Assembly (NCBI GenBank): GCA_938003515.1
Contig: CALKYL010000192.1
Span: 1 to 8,934, forward strand
DNA length: 8,934 nucleotides
Reading direction: 5' to 3'
Source of the DNA: an uncultured bacterium
GTDB lineage: Bacteria > Planctomycetota > UBA1135 > UBA2386
This document shows, one piece after another, positions 1 to 6,988 of this stretch. The translations under genes were made by a program, and so were the position numbers. Numbering within the stretch: position 1 is the stretch's first letter; each line of letters begins with the position of its first letter. The notes beneath the pieces were generated by a model. That model was not told the origin of the DNA. It made no database searches and saw only the letters and a list, made by a program, of their open reading frames with translations.

Positions 1-268
1 GGCCGAGCGCCTCGTAGCTGCTGCCGAGCAGGGCGAAGCCGTGCAGGAACGTGACCGCGGGCCAGCCGCCGCTCTGCTGCAGCAGCGGCGTGTTGCTGCC
101 GGCGACGGTCGCGGGATAGAGCACGCGCGTCGGCAGGGTGGTGCTGCCCTGCGACGTCGGGTTGGCGAAGGTCACGTCGCGCACGCCGACCGCGTAGGTC
201 GTCTGGGCGAGCGTCGGCGACGACAGCAGGGCGAGCGACGACAGCCAGTGGGCGATCGCATGGCGCAT
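1..268 (-). CDS. Secreted alpha/beta hydrolase, N-terminal 89 residues (3' end outside window)
   Basis: The reverse strand from the ATG at 268 is open to the window edge, giving 89 residues and no stop. Residues 1-21 form a signal peptide: a short positive start (MRHAIAHW), a hydrophobic stretch (LSSLALLSS) and a TLA cleavage site before Q22. The mature part begins TTYAVGVRDVTFANP and holds a 'TLPTRVLYPA' strand, then AVTFLHGF (residues 71-78) followed by ALLGSSYEALG. The HGF motif after a hydrophobic strand is the usual oxyanion-hole segment of alpha/beta hydrolases, and this N-terminus resembles the dienelactone-hydrolase, chlorophyllase and PET-hydrolase-like group. The catalytic Ser, Asp and His would lie outside the window, so substrate cannot be inferred. 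It is probably exported and cleaves an ester. No Shine-Dalgarno motif precedes the ATG. A second in-frame ATG is absent nearby, which supports this start. Confidence 0.75.
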   Translation of the reverse strand, partial: MRHAIAHWLSSLALLSSPTLAQTTYAVGVRDVTFANPTSQGSTTLPTRVLYPATVAGSNTPLLQQSGGWPAVTFLHGFALLGSSYEALG

Positions 269-628
269 GGCCGAACGATCACGCCGCCGCTCGCGCCGGG
301 CAAGGGGCCGGTCGCCGTGCGCGCCACCGGCGCTCCGGCCGAGCGTGCTTGGTCCGCGTGTGCGACGGCCTGACCTTCTGCTGCCGAGCACTGCCGCTCT
401 AGCTGCCACCGTGGGGCGCGACGGTGCGTGCCGGGGTCGCCCGTCGTCGAGGGGGCGTTGCGAGCGCGGTTCCAGCGGCGCCGGCCGCGCTCGGTGCGCG
501 CGAGCTTCCGCTCGCCGGCCGGCGGTCCGGTCACGGCGCGAGATCGTGCGACACGGGATCCGAGGTCCGGCATTGGTATCGGGGTCGGCGACCTGCCCCG
601 GGGCGCCCCTTCCGCAGCAGAGCAGACC
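269..628. other. Divergent intergenic region, no gene seen
   Basis: This 360-bp gap separates the hydrolase gene (leftward) from the 777-residue protein gene (rightward), so it should hold promoters for both. Frames here are open but give only Arg/Ala/Pro-rich, low-complexity translations typical of GC-rich noncoding DNA. I see no clear -35/-10 pair. A 10-bp palindrome (gccccggggc, 595-604) lies 24 bp before the rightward start codon, but such palindromes are common at this base composition. No RNA gene or terminator is evident. Confidence 0.5.
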
Positions 629-2962
629 ATGACCAGCGCCGTGACCCGTGTGATCCTCCTGTCGTTCCTGGCCTTGGAAGCATCCGCCGCGCGGCAGCAG
701 GACGCCGCTGCCGACGCGCCGACACGACAGCCGGAAGGAGGGGAGGCGCACGTCTTCACCGACGGCGCAGCGCGCGTGCGCGCGCTCGGCGCCGGCTACC
801 GGGCCGTGTTCGGCGCCGATGCGGTGGCGCTGACGCCGAGGGAGCGGAGGTCCGGCGACGGCGACGTGCCACGGCTCGAGCTGCGCTTCCTCGGATCGCG
901 CCGCGACGGTGCCCCGGCTGTCGGCGTCACCCGGGTCGTGCCCGCGCGCGCCGAAGACCAGGTCCGCTACCACCGCGGGGAGACGGTCGAGCGCTACGCG
1001 ATCGCACGCGGCGGCTACGAGCAGTCGTTCCAGGTCGCCAACCGTCCGGCGGGCAGCGGCGACCTGGTGCTGTCGATCGCGGTCGGCGGCAACGTGACCG
1101 CTCCGGCCTTCGCGGCGAGCCACCGGGCGATCGAGTTCCGCTGCGACGACGTGCCGGCGATCCGCTACGGCGAGGCGTTCGCGTTCGGCCGCGGCGGCGG
1201 GCGGACCGAAGTCCTGACCCGCTACGACGGCGTCGGCCGCATCGAGCTCGTCGTGCCGGCGCGCTTCGTCGACACGGCCAGCTACCCGATCGTCGTCGAC
1301 CCGGTCGTCGGTCCGGTGTTCCTGCCGGCAGGGACCAGCTCCAGCGACATGGTGCCCGACGTCGCCTACGACCTCGACAACGACCGCTACATGGTGGTCT
1401 GGGAGCAGGCGACGAACACGTTGCCGACGAACCCCTACCGCACCGCGATGGCCCGGATCCATCGCGGTGACGGCTCGGCGGTCACCGCCGAGTTCGTCGT
1501 CGCTCCGACGCTCTCTTCGTCGCGGTCGCCCTCGGTAGCGTTGTGTCGCAGCCTGACCGACGAGGCGTTCCTCGTCGTGTTCTCGTCGGGTTACGACATC
1601 TGGGGGCGCCTGTTCGACTCCGTCACCGGGACCGCGCTGACCAACCCCTTCAGGATCAGCAACTCGGCGTGGCTGGACGAACGCCCGAGCGTCTCCGGCC
1701 CCGGCGACGGCGCGATGATGGTCGCGTGGGACCGGCGCGCGGGGGTCACCGGCGAGCCGACGCAGATCGTCATGCGGGACCTGTACTGGCAGTTCCCGAC
1801 GATCCCGACCGCGCCGTCGATGGGGCCCGAGCGCGTGCTCGACCAGGTCACGAGCGGCTACGTCAAGAACGTCCGGCTGGCGAAGAGCGACGTGCGCATG
1901 CAGGTCTCCGGCCAGAGCTGGTTCGCGAACCGCGCCGTCTGGGAGCGCTTCTGGACCTCGCCCGCGCCAGGCGACTTCGACGTGCGCACGTGCTCGTTCC
2001 GGGTGCGGCCGAGTCCGTCCGATTTCGCCTTCCTGCAGCCGACCGTCGGCGTCGCGAGCGCGACGTCGTTCGACGACGAAGGCAAGCCCGACATCGGCTC
2101 GCGCGCGTCGTTGCACCAGGACGCCTCGGACATGCAGTTCTGCATCGCGTGGGAGGAGGAGGAGGACGTCGTCGCCCACATGTACGACCTGTTCGGCCCC
2201 GTCGGCGGCCAGATCACCGTGCGCGCGACGCCCGACTACGAGGGCATGCCGGCGGTCGGCGCCGGCTTCTGCGAGTTCACGATCGCCTACGGCGAGATCG
2301 TCCCGCCGCAGGAGTTCGGCGTCGACATCCGCGCTGCGCGGGTGCTGCTCGACGGCACCGTCGCGATCGACCATCGACCCGTCGACGTGCTCGGCGGGCC
2401 GGTGCAGGGCCAGATCCGCGCGTCGTCCCGGCCGATCCACACCGTCGCGGAGCAAGAGACCAACACGACGTTGCTGACCTGGTGGGGCCAGACCGGCCCG
2501 TCCGGCACGAGCGCCGTCAACGACGTGCGCGCGCGCTTCTTCGAGCCGTGTGCTCCGTCCACGTTCCCGTTCGGGTCGCCGTGCCCGGGACCGCTGGGCG
2601 AGCTGCCGACGATCGGCCTGATGCCGACGTTCGCCCAGCGACCGATCGCCGGCAACGAGGACTTCCGGCTGCTCTTGACCGGAGCCCCGGCGAACAGCCT
2701 CGCCGTGCTGTTGATCAGCGACGTCTTGACCACGATCCCGATCCCGGGCGCGCCGGGCTGCAGCCTCTACGCCGGGCTGCCGCTGGTCTCGGTGTTGCCG
2801 GCCGTGACGCTCGGCACCGGGGCCGCCAACCGCGAGGTCCCGCTCCCGTGTTCGATCCCGTCCGGCACGACGCTCGCGTTCCAGTGGGCGATCTACTCGC
2901 CGCAGGCGAACGCGTTCGGCTGGATCGTGTCCGACGACCTCGACATCAGCTGGAACCACTGA
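629..2962 (+). CDS. Secreted repeat protein with Planctomycetota-type C-terminal domain, function unknown
   Basis: A 777-residue protein. The frame is open back to 428, but I chose ATG 629 because it opens directly on a signal peptide (MTSAVTRVILLSFLALEASA, cleavage after A20), while the upstream part is Arg-rich. Residues about 40-228 form a beta-rich domain with 'VRYHRGETVERYAI', 'GYEQSFQVANRPAG' and 'ASYPIVVDP'. I know this pattern from the N-terminus of large secreted repeat proteins in myxobacteria and Planctomycetota. Residues about 240-640 carry degenerate repeats with hydrophobic-aromatic cores (DRYMVVWEQ 252-260, EAFLVVFSS 312-320, GAMMVAWDRR 361-370, DMQFCIAWEE 501-510, CEFTIAYGE 548-556), probably a beta-propeller. 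Residues 641-777 form a Cys-containing beta domain (C641, C652, C711, C741) with FGSPCPG, GAPANSLAVLL and LAFQWAIYSP. No enzyme motif is visible. It probably acts outside the cytoplasm. The gene stands alone, and no Shine-Dalgarno motif is evident. Confidence 0.85.
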   Translation: MTSAVTRVILLSFLALEASAARQQDAAADAPTRQPEGGEAHVFTDGAARVRALGAGYRAVFGADAVALTPRERRSGDGDVPRLELRFLGSRRDGAPAVGVTRVVPARAEDQVRYHRGETVERYAIARGGYEQSFQVANRPAGSGDLVLSIAVGGNVTAPAFAASHRAIEFRCDDVPAIRYGEAFAFGRGGGRTEVLTRYDGVGRIELVVPARFVDTASYPIVVDPVVGPVFLPAGTSSSDMVPDVAYDLDNDRYMVVWEQATNTLPTNPYRTAMARIHRGDGSAVTAEFVVAPTLSSSRSPSVALCRSLTDEAFLVVFSSGYDIWGRLFDSVTGTALTNPFRISNSAWLDERPSVSGPGDGAMMVAWDRRAGVTGEPTQIVMRDLYWQFPTIPTAPSMGPERVLDQVTSGYVKNVRLAKSDVRMQVSGQSWFANRAVWERFWTSPAPGDFDVRTCSFRVRPSPSDFAFLQPTVGVASATSFDDEGKPDIGSRASLHQDASDMQFCIAWEEEEDVVAHMYDLFGPVGGQITVRATPDYEGMPAVGAGFCEFTIAYGEIVPPQEFGVDIRAARVLLDGTVAIDHRPVDVLGGPVQGQIRASSRPIHTVAEQETNTTLLTWWGQTGPSGTSAVNDVRARFFEPCAPSTFPFGSPCPGPLGELPTIGLMPTFAQRPIAGNEDFRLLLTGAPANSLAVLLISDVLTTIPIPGAPGCSLYAGLPLVSVLPAVTLGTGAANREVPLPCSIPSGTTLAFQWAIYSPQANAFGWIVSDDLDISWNH

Positions 2963-3054
2963 GCGCGGTCGGTCGCTGCACGGCCGGCGCCGACGACGCG
3001 GAGCGGACGTCGTCCGGGCCCACCGGCTCGGCTCCGGCAGGCGCGCGGCGTTCG

Positions 3055-3102
3055 GCCAGGACTTCTTCGTGCGCCGCCTCGGTGGCGTCGAGCCGCGGCG
3101 CT
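3055..3102. repeat. 48-bp exact direct repeat, copy 1
   Basis: These 48 bases are identical to 6989-7036; the bases immediately outside differ at both ends (g versus c on the left, c versus a on the right). The core (3072-3087) is an imperfect inverted repeat, cgccgcc and ggtggcg around tc, with one G-T pair, so it could form a short hairpin. This copy lies 92 bp after the stop of the 777-residue protein gene. Its role is unknown; a dispersed intergenic (REP-like) element or a recent small duplication are both possible. Confidence 0.9.
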
Positions 3103-3249
3103 CGCGGGGGCCTGCCCGTAGGGAGGAGTGGTGGGGAGCGCGGGGTAGCGGCAGGTCAGGCTGCGAGCTGGAGTTCGTGGTGGGGTCGGGGTGCGCGATG
3201 GCGGTGCCGATCCGGGCGGAACGCACTGGCTGGCGGGGTGCGCCGCGGC

Positions 3250-3287
3250 GGGCTGTGGGCGCGGTCGTCGGGGCGGTGGGGTTCGGG
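3250..3287 (+). other. G-run cluster, possible G-quadruplex
   Basis: Five runs of three or four G (3250-3252, 3257-3259, 3270-3273, 3278-3281, 3285-3287) lie within 38 bases. The loops are 4, 10, 4 and 3 bases, so the strict rule of loops up to seven bases is broken once. The cluster sits in a G-rich tract from about 3104 to 3292. Folding is inference from the pattern only. Confidence 0.3.
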
Positions 3288-3396
3288 TGCTCCGGACCGC
3301 CAGCTTGCAGGGCCTGACGCCCGTCGCCCTCTTCCTGCGTCGCGCAGTCGAGGCCGGCGAAGTGTCGCCGGATCTCACGCACCGCGACCAGCGTCG

Positions 3397-3424
3397 CGCT
3401 TCGAAGCGAGCGCGCTCGAGCGCG
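3397..3424. repeat. Two adjacent perfect palindromes (12 bp and 14 bp)
   Basis: cgcttcgaagcg (3397-3408) and cgcgctcgagcgcg (3411-3424) are each exact palindromes, separated by only two bases. They lie between the ends of two converging genes, about 100 bp beyond the leftward gene's stop. As RNA each could form a short hairpin from either strand, but no T-tract follows, so this is not a classical intrinsic terminator. Twin palindromes could also be binding sites for a dimeric protein. Confidence 0.45.
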
Positions 3425-3524
3425 TCCGCCTCCCCGGCGGCTGGTCAGCCACTCCGCTTGGCGGACTTGCGGTCGCGATCCGGCTCGGGAGCGGCCGCGC
3501 TCGGAGGCGATGCTAGCCAGGTGA

Positions 3525-3917
3525 TCAGGGCTCGTCGGTCCTGTTCGCGACGCGCCGACCCCACCATCCGAGCAGCTCGAAGCCGAGCATCACGAACGGC
3601 ACCAGCGCCGCGAGGCCCATCGAGAGAGCGTCGTCCGGCGGCGCCGCGAACATCCGGATCGCGACGCCGCTGCCGATGCTGGCGCCGGGCACGCCCCGCG
3701 AAAGCCACCAGCCGCAGGCGAAGGCCGCGACCGGGAACCTGCACAGCGCGATGACCTCGGCCGCGTAGCGAAAGGGGACGACGGCCTCCAGCAGCGGGCC
3801 GAGGAACACCACGCCAGCACCCAGGGCCGCGCTGCCCAGGAAGTGCGACCAGCGCCACCGGGCGCCCGCGGAGCGGGCCGGCGCGGGCTCGGAGCCGGAG
3901 CCACGAGAACGCGTCAT
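3525..3917 (-). CDS. Small membrane protein with three predicted helices, function unknown
   Basis: A 130-residue protein read from the ATG at 3917 to TGA at 3525. The first 20 residues are polar and basic (MTRSRGSGSEP...). Three hydrophobic segments follow: about 26-48 (FLGSAALGAGVVFLGPLLEAV), 52-73 (AAEVIALCRFPVAAFACGWWL) and 97-118 (ALSMGLAALVPFVMLGFELL), ending in a basic, charged tail (RRVANRTDEP). This points to an inner-membrane protein. I recognise no family, and there is no conserved catalytic motif. The frame extends upstream to 4277, but that part is Arg-rich and lacks hydrophobic pattern, so the shorter start is preferred; an alternative ATG sits at 3962. It diverges from the propeller protein gene with about 190 bp between starts, so the two may share a regulatory region. 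Confidence 0.65.
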   Translation of the reverse strand: MTRSRGSGSEPAPARSAGARWRWSHFLGSAALGAGVVFLGPLLEAVVPFRYAAEVIALCRFPVAAFACGWWLSRGVPGASIGSGVAIRMFAAPPDDALSMGLAALVPFVMLGFELLGWWGRRVANRTDEP

Positions 3918-4107
3918 CGGGCCACGTCCGCCATGCGCCACGCAGGGTGGTTCTCCCGGCATGCGGTCCAGCCTGACGCGCTCGGCGACCCGCGCCGGCC
4001 CGATCCCGGGTGGTCGACCCGCTGTCCCGCTGATGGTCGGCGACCGCGCATTCCGTTCTAGAGCCCGAGGCCGCCGCATGCGGCCGATCCTCTCGCACGA
4101 TACCGCC
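3918..4107. promoter_or_regulatory. Divergent promoter region (inferred)
   Basis: About 190 bp separate the starts of the membrane protein gene (leftward) and the propeller protein gene (rightward), so promoters for both should lie here. A GAGG at 4067-4070 lies seven bases before an alternative ATG at 4078 for the rightward gene. No convincing -35/-10 pair can be picked out by eye. Confidence 0.4.
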
Positions 4108-6276
4108 ATGAAGCACCCCGCAGACGACGAAGACGCACCCGCCTCCTCCCCGCGCAGGCCCCGTCGAGGGCTCGCATCCCGCCTCTGCCGACGGACCACG
4201 CCCACAGCCCGCGCGCCGGGCGCGTGCGCCCTGGCGCTGGCGGCGGTCCTGCCGGCCCAGGACTCGGAACTCGGCATCTATCACCCGATCAACGACCTCA
4301 CGCTCACGGCCGGGACCGCCAGCGTCGTGCTCAACGGCAGCCTGATGGTCAACGCACCGGAGCTGCAGGTGGTCGTCAACGCGACCCCGCAGAACGTGCC
4401 GACGGGCGTGCAGACCGAGTTCTCCATCCGCGGCGGCGTCACCCTCGAGGTCGCCGCCGGATCCAAGGGCACCTTCTCCGGCACGATCCCGGTCGGCCTC
4501 GTCCCGCTGCCGCCCGTGCAGCTCGGCCCGACGATCCTGGTGCTGCCCTTCGCCGAGCTCAGCGCGCGCATCAGCGGCGAAGCCGAGGCGGGCATGCGCG
4601 TGAGCTTCGTCCAGGAGTTCGTCTTCGGCGTGAACCTTGCGGTCGGGCCCGGCGTGTCGTTGACGACGACCACTCCCGACCTGGTCAGCCGATTCGGCCA
4701 GCCCGACCTGACCGGCTCGACGGCGGCGTCGCTGCGAGCCGAGGTGCTGGCGGGCATGTCGTTCCTGGTCTCCTGGAACGGCATCCTGCTCGGCGGTCCG
4801 ATCGCCGGCGCCTCGTTCGGCGTCGAACTGACCGCCGATCCCGCCGAGGTCCCGTTGTGGGCGGTAGCCGGCTTCGCCGAGCCCTTCGTCGGCTGGTCGG
4901 CGGGCGGCAGCTACGTGGCGACGCTGCGTGGGCTGCGGTTTCCGATCGCCAAGGCAGCCGGCCAGTCAGTCGACGCGAACACGCGGTGGAGCGAGGCCCT
5001 GCACGTCGACGGCGCCGAGGACATGCGCGCCGTGCTGCCGACGCCGAACGGGCTGCTCGCGGTCGCGCGGAGCGCCGGCGACCGCCCGTGGATCGGCGAG
5101 CTCGACCCGCGCGGACAGCTGCTCGCCGCGGTGCGTGGGGACGCGGTGCCGTTCGCATCTCAGCGGCCGGTCGTCGCGCTCGCGGCCGACAACGACGAAC
5201 GGATCGTGATCGGGCACACCGCCGGCGAAGCCGGCGCCCGCATCGATCGCATCGACGCCGCCGGCAACGTGACCTGGACGCAGACCCTGGCGCACTCCAC
5301 CGCGCCGCTCATGAGCGTCGCTGACGCCGTCGCCCTGCCGGGTGGCGACTTCGTCGTCGCCGGAACGGCCACGACGATCGCGCCCGCCGGTTCGGTCGGC
5401 TGGCTGGCGCGCTTCGCCCCCGACGGCACGCCGCGGTTCGCCGTCGAGGTGCAGCCGGGCGCCGGCGTCACCGAATCGGCGATCGCGTCCCTGGCGCGGT
5501 GCGCCAACGGCGACCTCGTGGTCGCCGGCTTCGCGGACTTCCAGGAGTCGCAGGGCGGCAACGTCGCGCTCAACCTCGACAACCTGTGGGTCGCCAGGCT
5601 CGACGAGAACGGTGCGCTCGCGTGGGCGGCGAGCGCCGGAACTCCGGCGTTCGAACGAGCGACCTGCGTCACCGAAGCTGCCGACGGTCGCCTGGTGGTC
5701 GGGACCCGGATCCAGGACGGCGGCTCGATCTGGGCCGGTCTCTACACGTTCGAAGCCGATGGCAAGCTGCGCGGCGCCACCGCCTACCACGGCGATCGCG
5801 CCGGCATCGTGACCTACGACGTCGTCGACGTCGCCGCGACCGAGGGCGGCGTCTACGTGCTCGGCACCCGCGACCCCGGAGGCGCACGTGACACGTTCCT
5901 CGCCATGATGGCGGACGACGACACGGTGCTGTGGTGGAAGACCATCGGCGGCGCACACGAGGATGATGTGCTCGGGTTGATGCCGCTGGCGGACGGTCTG
6001 CTCGCGTGGGGATCGACGCAGAGCCTCGACAATCTCGGCTCGGGCACTTCCCGTGACGCCTGGATCGTGCGAACGGACGTCGACGGCATGCTGCACTTCG
6101 GCAGCGGCAACGACTTCGACGCACACAACGACGACGTGTGGTGGTTGCGCTGGAGCGCGGTCGCCGCCGCGACGACGCTGACGCCTGCCGCGACGAGCTT
6201 CTCCGTGGCGAGGAGCGTGCCGCCGCTGACGCTGTCGGCCAGCACGGCGCAGGTCACCGTGCTGACCGACGGATGA
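4108..6276 (+). CDS. Secreted protein with about seven propeller-type repeats, function unknown
   Basis: A 722-residue protein from ATG 4108. An in-frame ATG at 4078 (ten residues longer) has a GAGG seven bases upstream and is a real alternative; 4108 gives the shorter leader. A long basic N-region (RRPRRGLASRLCRR) leads to a short hydrophobic stretch and an apparent signal cleavage (ACALALAAVLPA, before Q51). Residues about 55-295 are a beta-rich region with no known match. Residues about 304-670 hold seven repeats of 45-55 residues with the pattern 'G.LVV.G' then 'W..R.D..G.L.W', for example GDFVVAGT (413-420), GDLVVAGF (468-475), LWVARLDENGALAW (493-506), GRLVVGTR (527-534) and GVYVLGTR (581-588). 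This count suits a seven-bladed beta-propeller of the delta-60 or PQQ-like kind. The tail (672-722) is Ala/Thr-rich. No catalytic motif is seen; an extracellular or periplasmic binding role is likely. It appears to be transcribed alone. Confidence 0.8.
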   Translation: MKHPADDEDAPASSPRRPRRGLASRLCRRTTPTARAPGACALALAAVLPAQDSELGIYHPINDLTLTAGTASVVLNGSLMVNAPELQVVVNATPQNVPTGVQTEFSIRGGVTLEVAAGSKGTFSGTIPVGLVPLPPVQLGPTILVLPFAELSARISGEAEAGMRVSFVQEFVFGVNLAVGPGVSLTTTTPDLVSRFGQPDLTGSTAASLRAEVLAGMSFLVSWNGILLGGPIAGASFGVELTADPAEVPLWAVAGFAEPFVGWSAGGSYVATLRGLRFPIAKAAGQSVDANTRWSEALHVDGAEDMRAVLPTPNGLLAVARSAGDRPWIGELDPRGQLLAAVRGDAVPFASQRPVVALAADNDERIVIGHTAGEAGARIDRIDAAGNVTWTQTLAHSTAPLMSVADAVALPGGDFVVAGTATTIAPAGSVGWLARFAPDGTPRFAVEVQPGAGVTESAIASLARCANGDLVVAGFADFQESQGGNVALNLDNLWVARLDENGALAWAASAGTPAFERATCVTEAADGRLVVGTRIQDGGSIWAGLYTFEADGKLRGATAYHGDRAGIVTYDVVDVAATEGGVYVLGTRDPGGARDTFLAMMADDDTVLWWKTIGGAHEDDVLGLMPLADGLLAWGSTQSLDNLGSGTSRDAWIVRTDVDGMLHFGSGNDFDAHNDDVWWLRWSAVAAATTLTPAATSFSVARSVPPLTLSASTAQVTVLTDG

Positions 6277-6279
6277 CGT

Positions 6280-6296
6280 CGGCGCGTCCCGCGCCG
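6280..6296 (+). terminator. Short GC hairpin after the propeller gene, weak terminator candidate
   Basis: cggcgcg and cgcgccg pair perfectly around a tcc loop, starting three bases after the stop codon. There is no T-tract, so it is at best a factor-assisted stop or a 3' stabilising hairpin. Short GC stems arise by chance at this composition. Confidence 0.25.
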
Positions 6297-6548
6297 CGGC
6301 GGCAGGCACCCGGCGGCGATCGGCGGTAGCCTCGTGGAAGGTCCGGTCGACGCGGAGGCTCGTGTCACTCGTGACGCGAACCGCGTCGCCCGCGCCGTCT
6401 CTAGGGACCTCATGCGGAGGCTCTCTCGCCGGTCGGCCGCGCTGCCTCCGAGTGCCCGTCGCGTGGCCGACCGCGCGGCGGCCGCGGATTCCGGCAGGAA
6501 AGCAGCGTCCGCGTTCCGAGCCCTCGGCGTTCTTACCGACAGCTTCCC

Positions 6549-6839
6549 ATGAGCACGTATCCAGCCAACTCCCGCGCGACGTTCGCGGCGGCGAGAGCCG
6601 GCGACCAGCCGGCGCTGGATCGGCTGTGTGCTACCTACTACCCGACCGTCGAACGCATCGCGCATCGCGAGCTGCGGGCGCGTTCCGACGCACGCCGGGC
6701 CGCTGCCGGCTGGGCGCTGCCGGCCCGGGGCGGCGGCACGTGCGGCGTTCCGGGCCGGCAACGACGCGTTCAACGACCGACCGGAAACACGGTGACGGAC
6801 GCCGGCGCACCGATCTGGAAGCCGGTGGTCGTCCCATAG
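6549..6839 (+). pseudogene. Truncated ECF-type sigma-70 factor, region 2 start only
   Basis: The first 46-50 residues from ATG 6549 read as the beginning of an ECF-like RNA polymerase sigma factor: 'FAAARAGDQPALDRLCATYYPTVERIA' style sequence (residues 12-38), then HRELRARSD. This matches the usual helix at the start of sigma region 2. An intact family member would continue through regions 2 and 4 to roughly 170-200 residues, with a 'GD.VQEVF'-type motif soon after. Here the likeness stops near residue 50 (about 6698), and the frame continues as Gly/Arg-rich sequence to a TAG at 6837-6839. I see no continuation in the other two plus frames. The remaining open part overlaps the antisense fragment at 6770-6904, so a deletion or rearrangement removed the rest. 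It is probably not functional because the -35 recognition region is absent. Confidence 0.6.
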
Positions 6840-6904
6840 AACACGCCCTGCAAGAACACGTCGACGTCGATCGGCACCAGCGCGGGCGCCGCCGGCTGAA
6901 GACT
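6770..6904 (-). pseudogene. Orphan C-terminal fragment of a Planctomycetota-type secreted protein
   Basis: The reverse strand reads about 44 residues and a TGA: LQPAAPALVPIDVDVF, then LQGVFYGTTTGFQ, then IGAPASVTVFPVGR. This has the pattern that ends the C-terminal beta domain of secreted proteins in this group. It resembles the end of the 777-residue protein at 629-2962, where LAFQWAIYSPQANAFGWIV and DDLDISW occupy the same places. There is no start codon in frame at a plausible distance; further upstream the frame is Arg-rich and runs into the antisense of the dehydrogenase gene. It is therefore best read as the surviving 3' end of a lost gene. The residues look well preserved, suggesting recent loss, or that the rest was separated by rearrangement or misassembly. 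Confidence 0.55.
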
Positions 6905-6988
6905 CTCGCGCCGAAAGGACCTCGTCCTCGTCGTCGCGCCCCGGCGGCGGCCACGGCGTCGGCGAGGCGTCGTATCCGGTTCGCTGGC

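Larger units (their letters stand above)
2963..3524. other. Intergenic region between converging genes, with repeat and palindromes
   Basis: This 562-bp stretch lies between the ends of a rightward gene (2962) and a leftward gene (3525). Frames across it translate to Arg/Pro/Ala-rich sequence with no recognisable domain, so I call no gene. It contains copy 1 of the 48-bp direct repeat (3055-3102), a strongly G-rich plus strand (about 3104-3292) and two adjacent perfect palindromes (3397-3424), listed separately. Both flanking genes need termination here, which fits structured noncoding DNA. Confidence 0.6.

Noticed and set aside
17..31. Shared 13-mer ctgctgccgagca near 18 and near 379
   Set aside because: Too short and GC-rich to be meaningful; one copy is within the hydrolase coding sequence.
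428..628. In-frame upstream extension of the 777-residue protein
   Set aside because: The 67 extra residues are Arg/Pro-rich, and the ATG at 629 opens directly on a signal peptide.
2953..3102. Minus-strand frame running through repeat copy 1 (RLDATEAAHEEVLA) to a TGA near 2953
   Set aside because: Beyond the repeat it is Ala/Pro/Ser-rich, has no good start, and does not match the flank of copy 2, so only the repeat itself is supported.
1543..3516. Long plus-strand open frame (657 codons) overlapping the secreted protein gene
   Set aside because: Its translation is Arg/Ala-rich with no domain pattern; it is a by-product of GC-rich third positions in the real gene, whose frame has a signal peptide and recognisable domains.
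4966..6309. 447-codon antisense open frame across the propeller gene
   Set aside because: Low-complexity Arg/Gly/Ala sequence antisense to clear propeller repeats.
6334..6552. 72-codon open frame (GTG start) whose stop overlaps the sigma remnant start as ATGA
   Set aside because: The overlap resembles translational coupling, but the translation is Arg/Ala-rich without pattern, and the start codon falls one base after the TAGCCT box, which does not suit initiation there.
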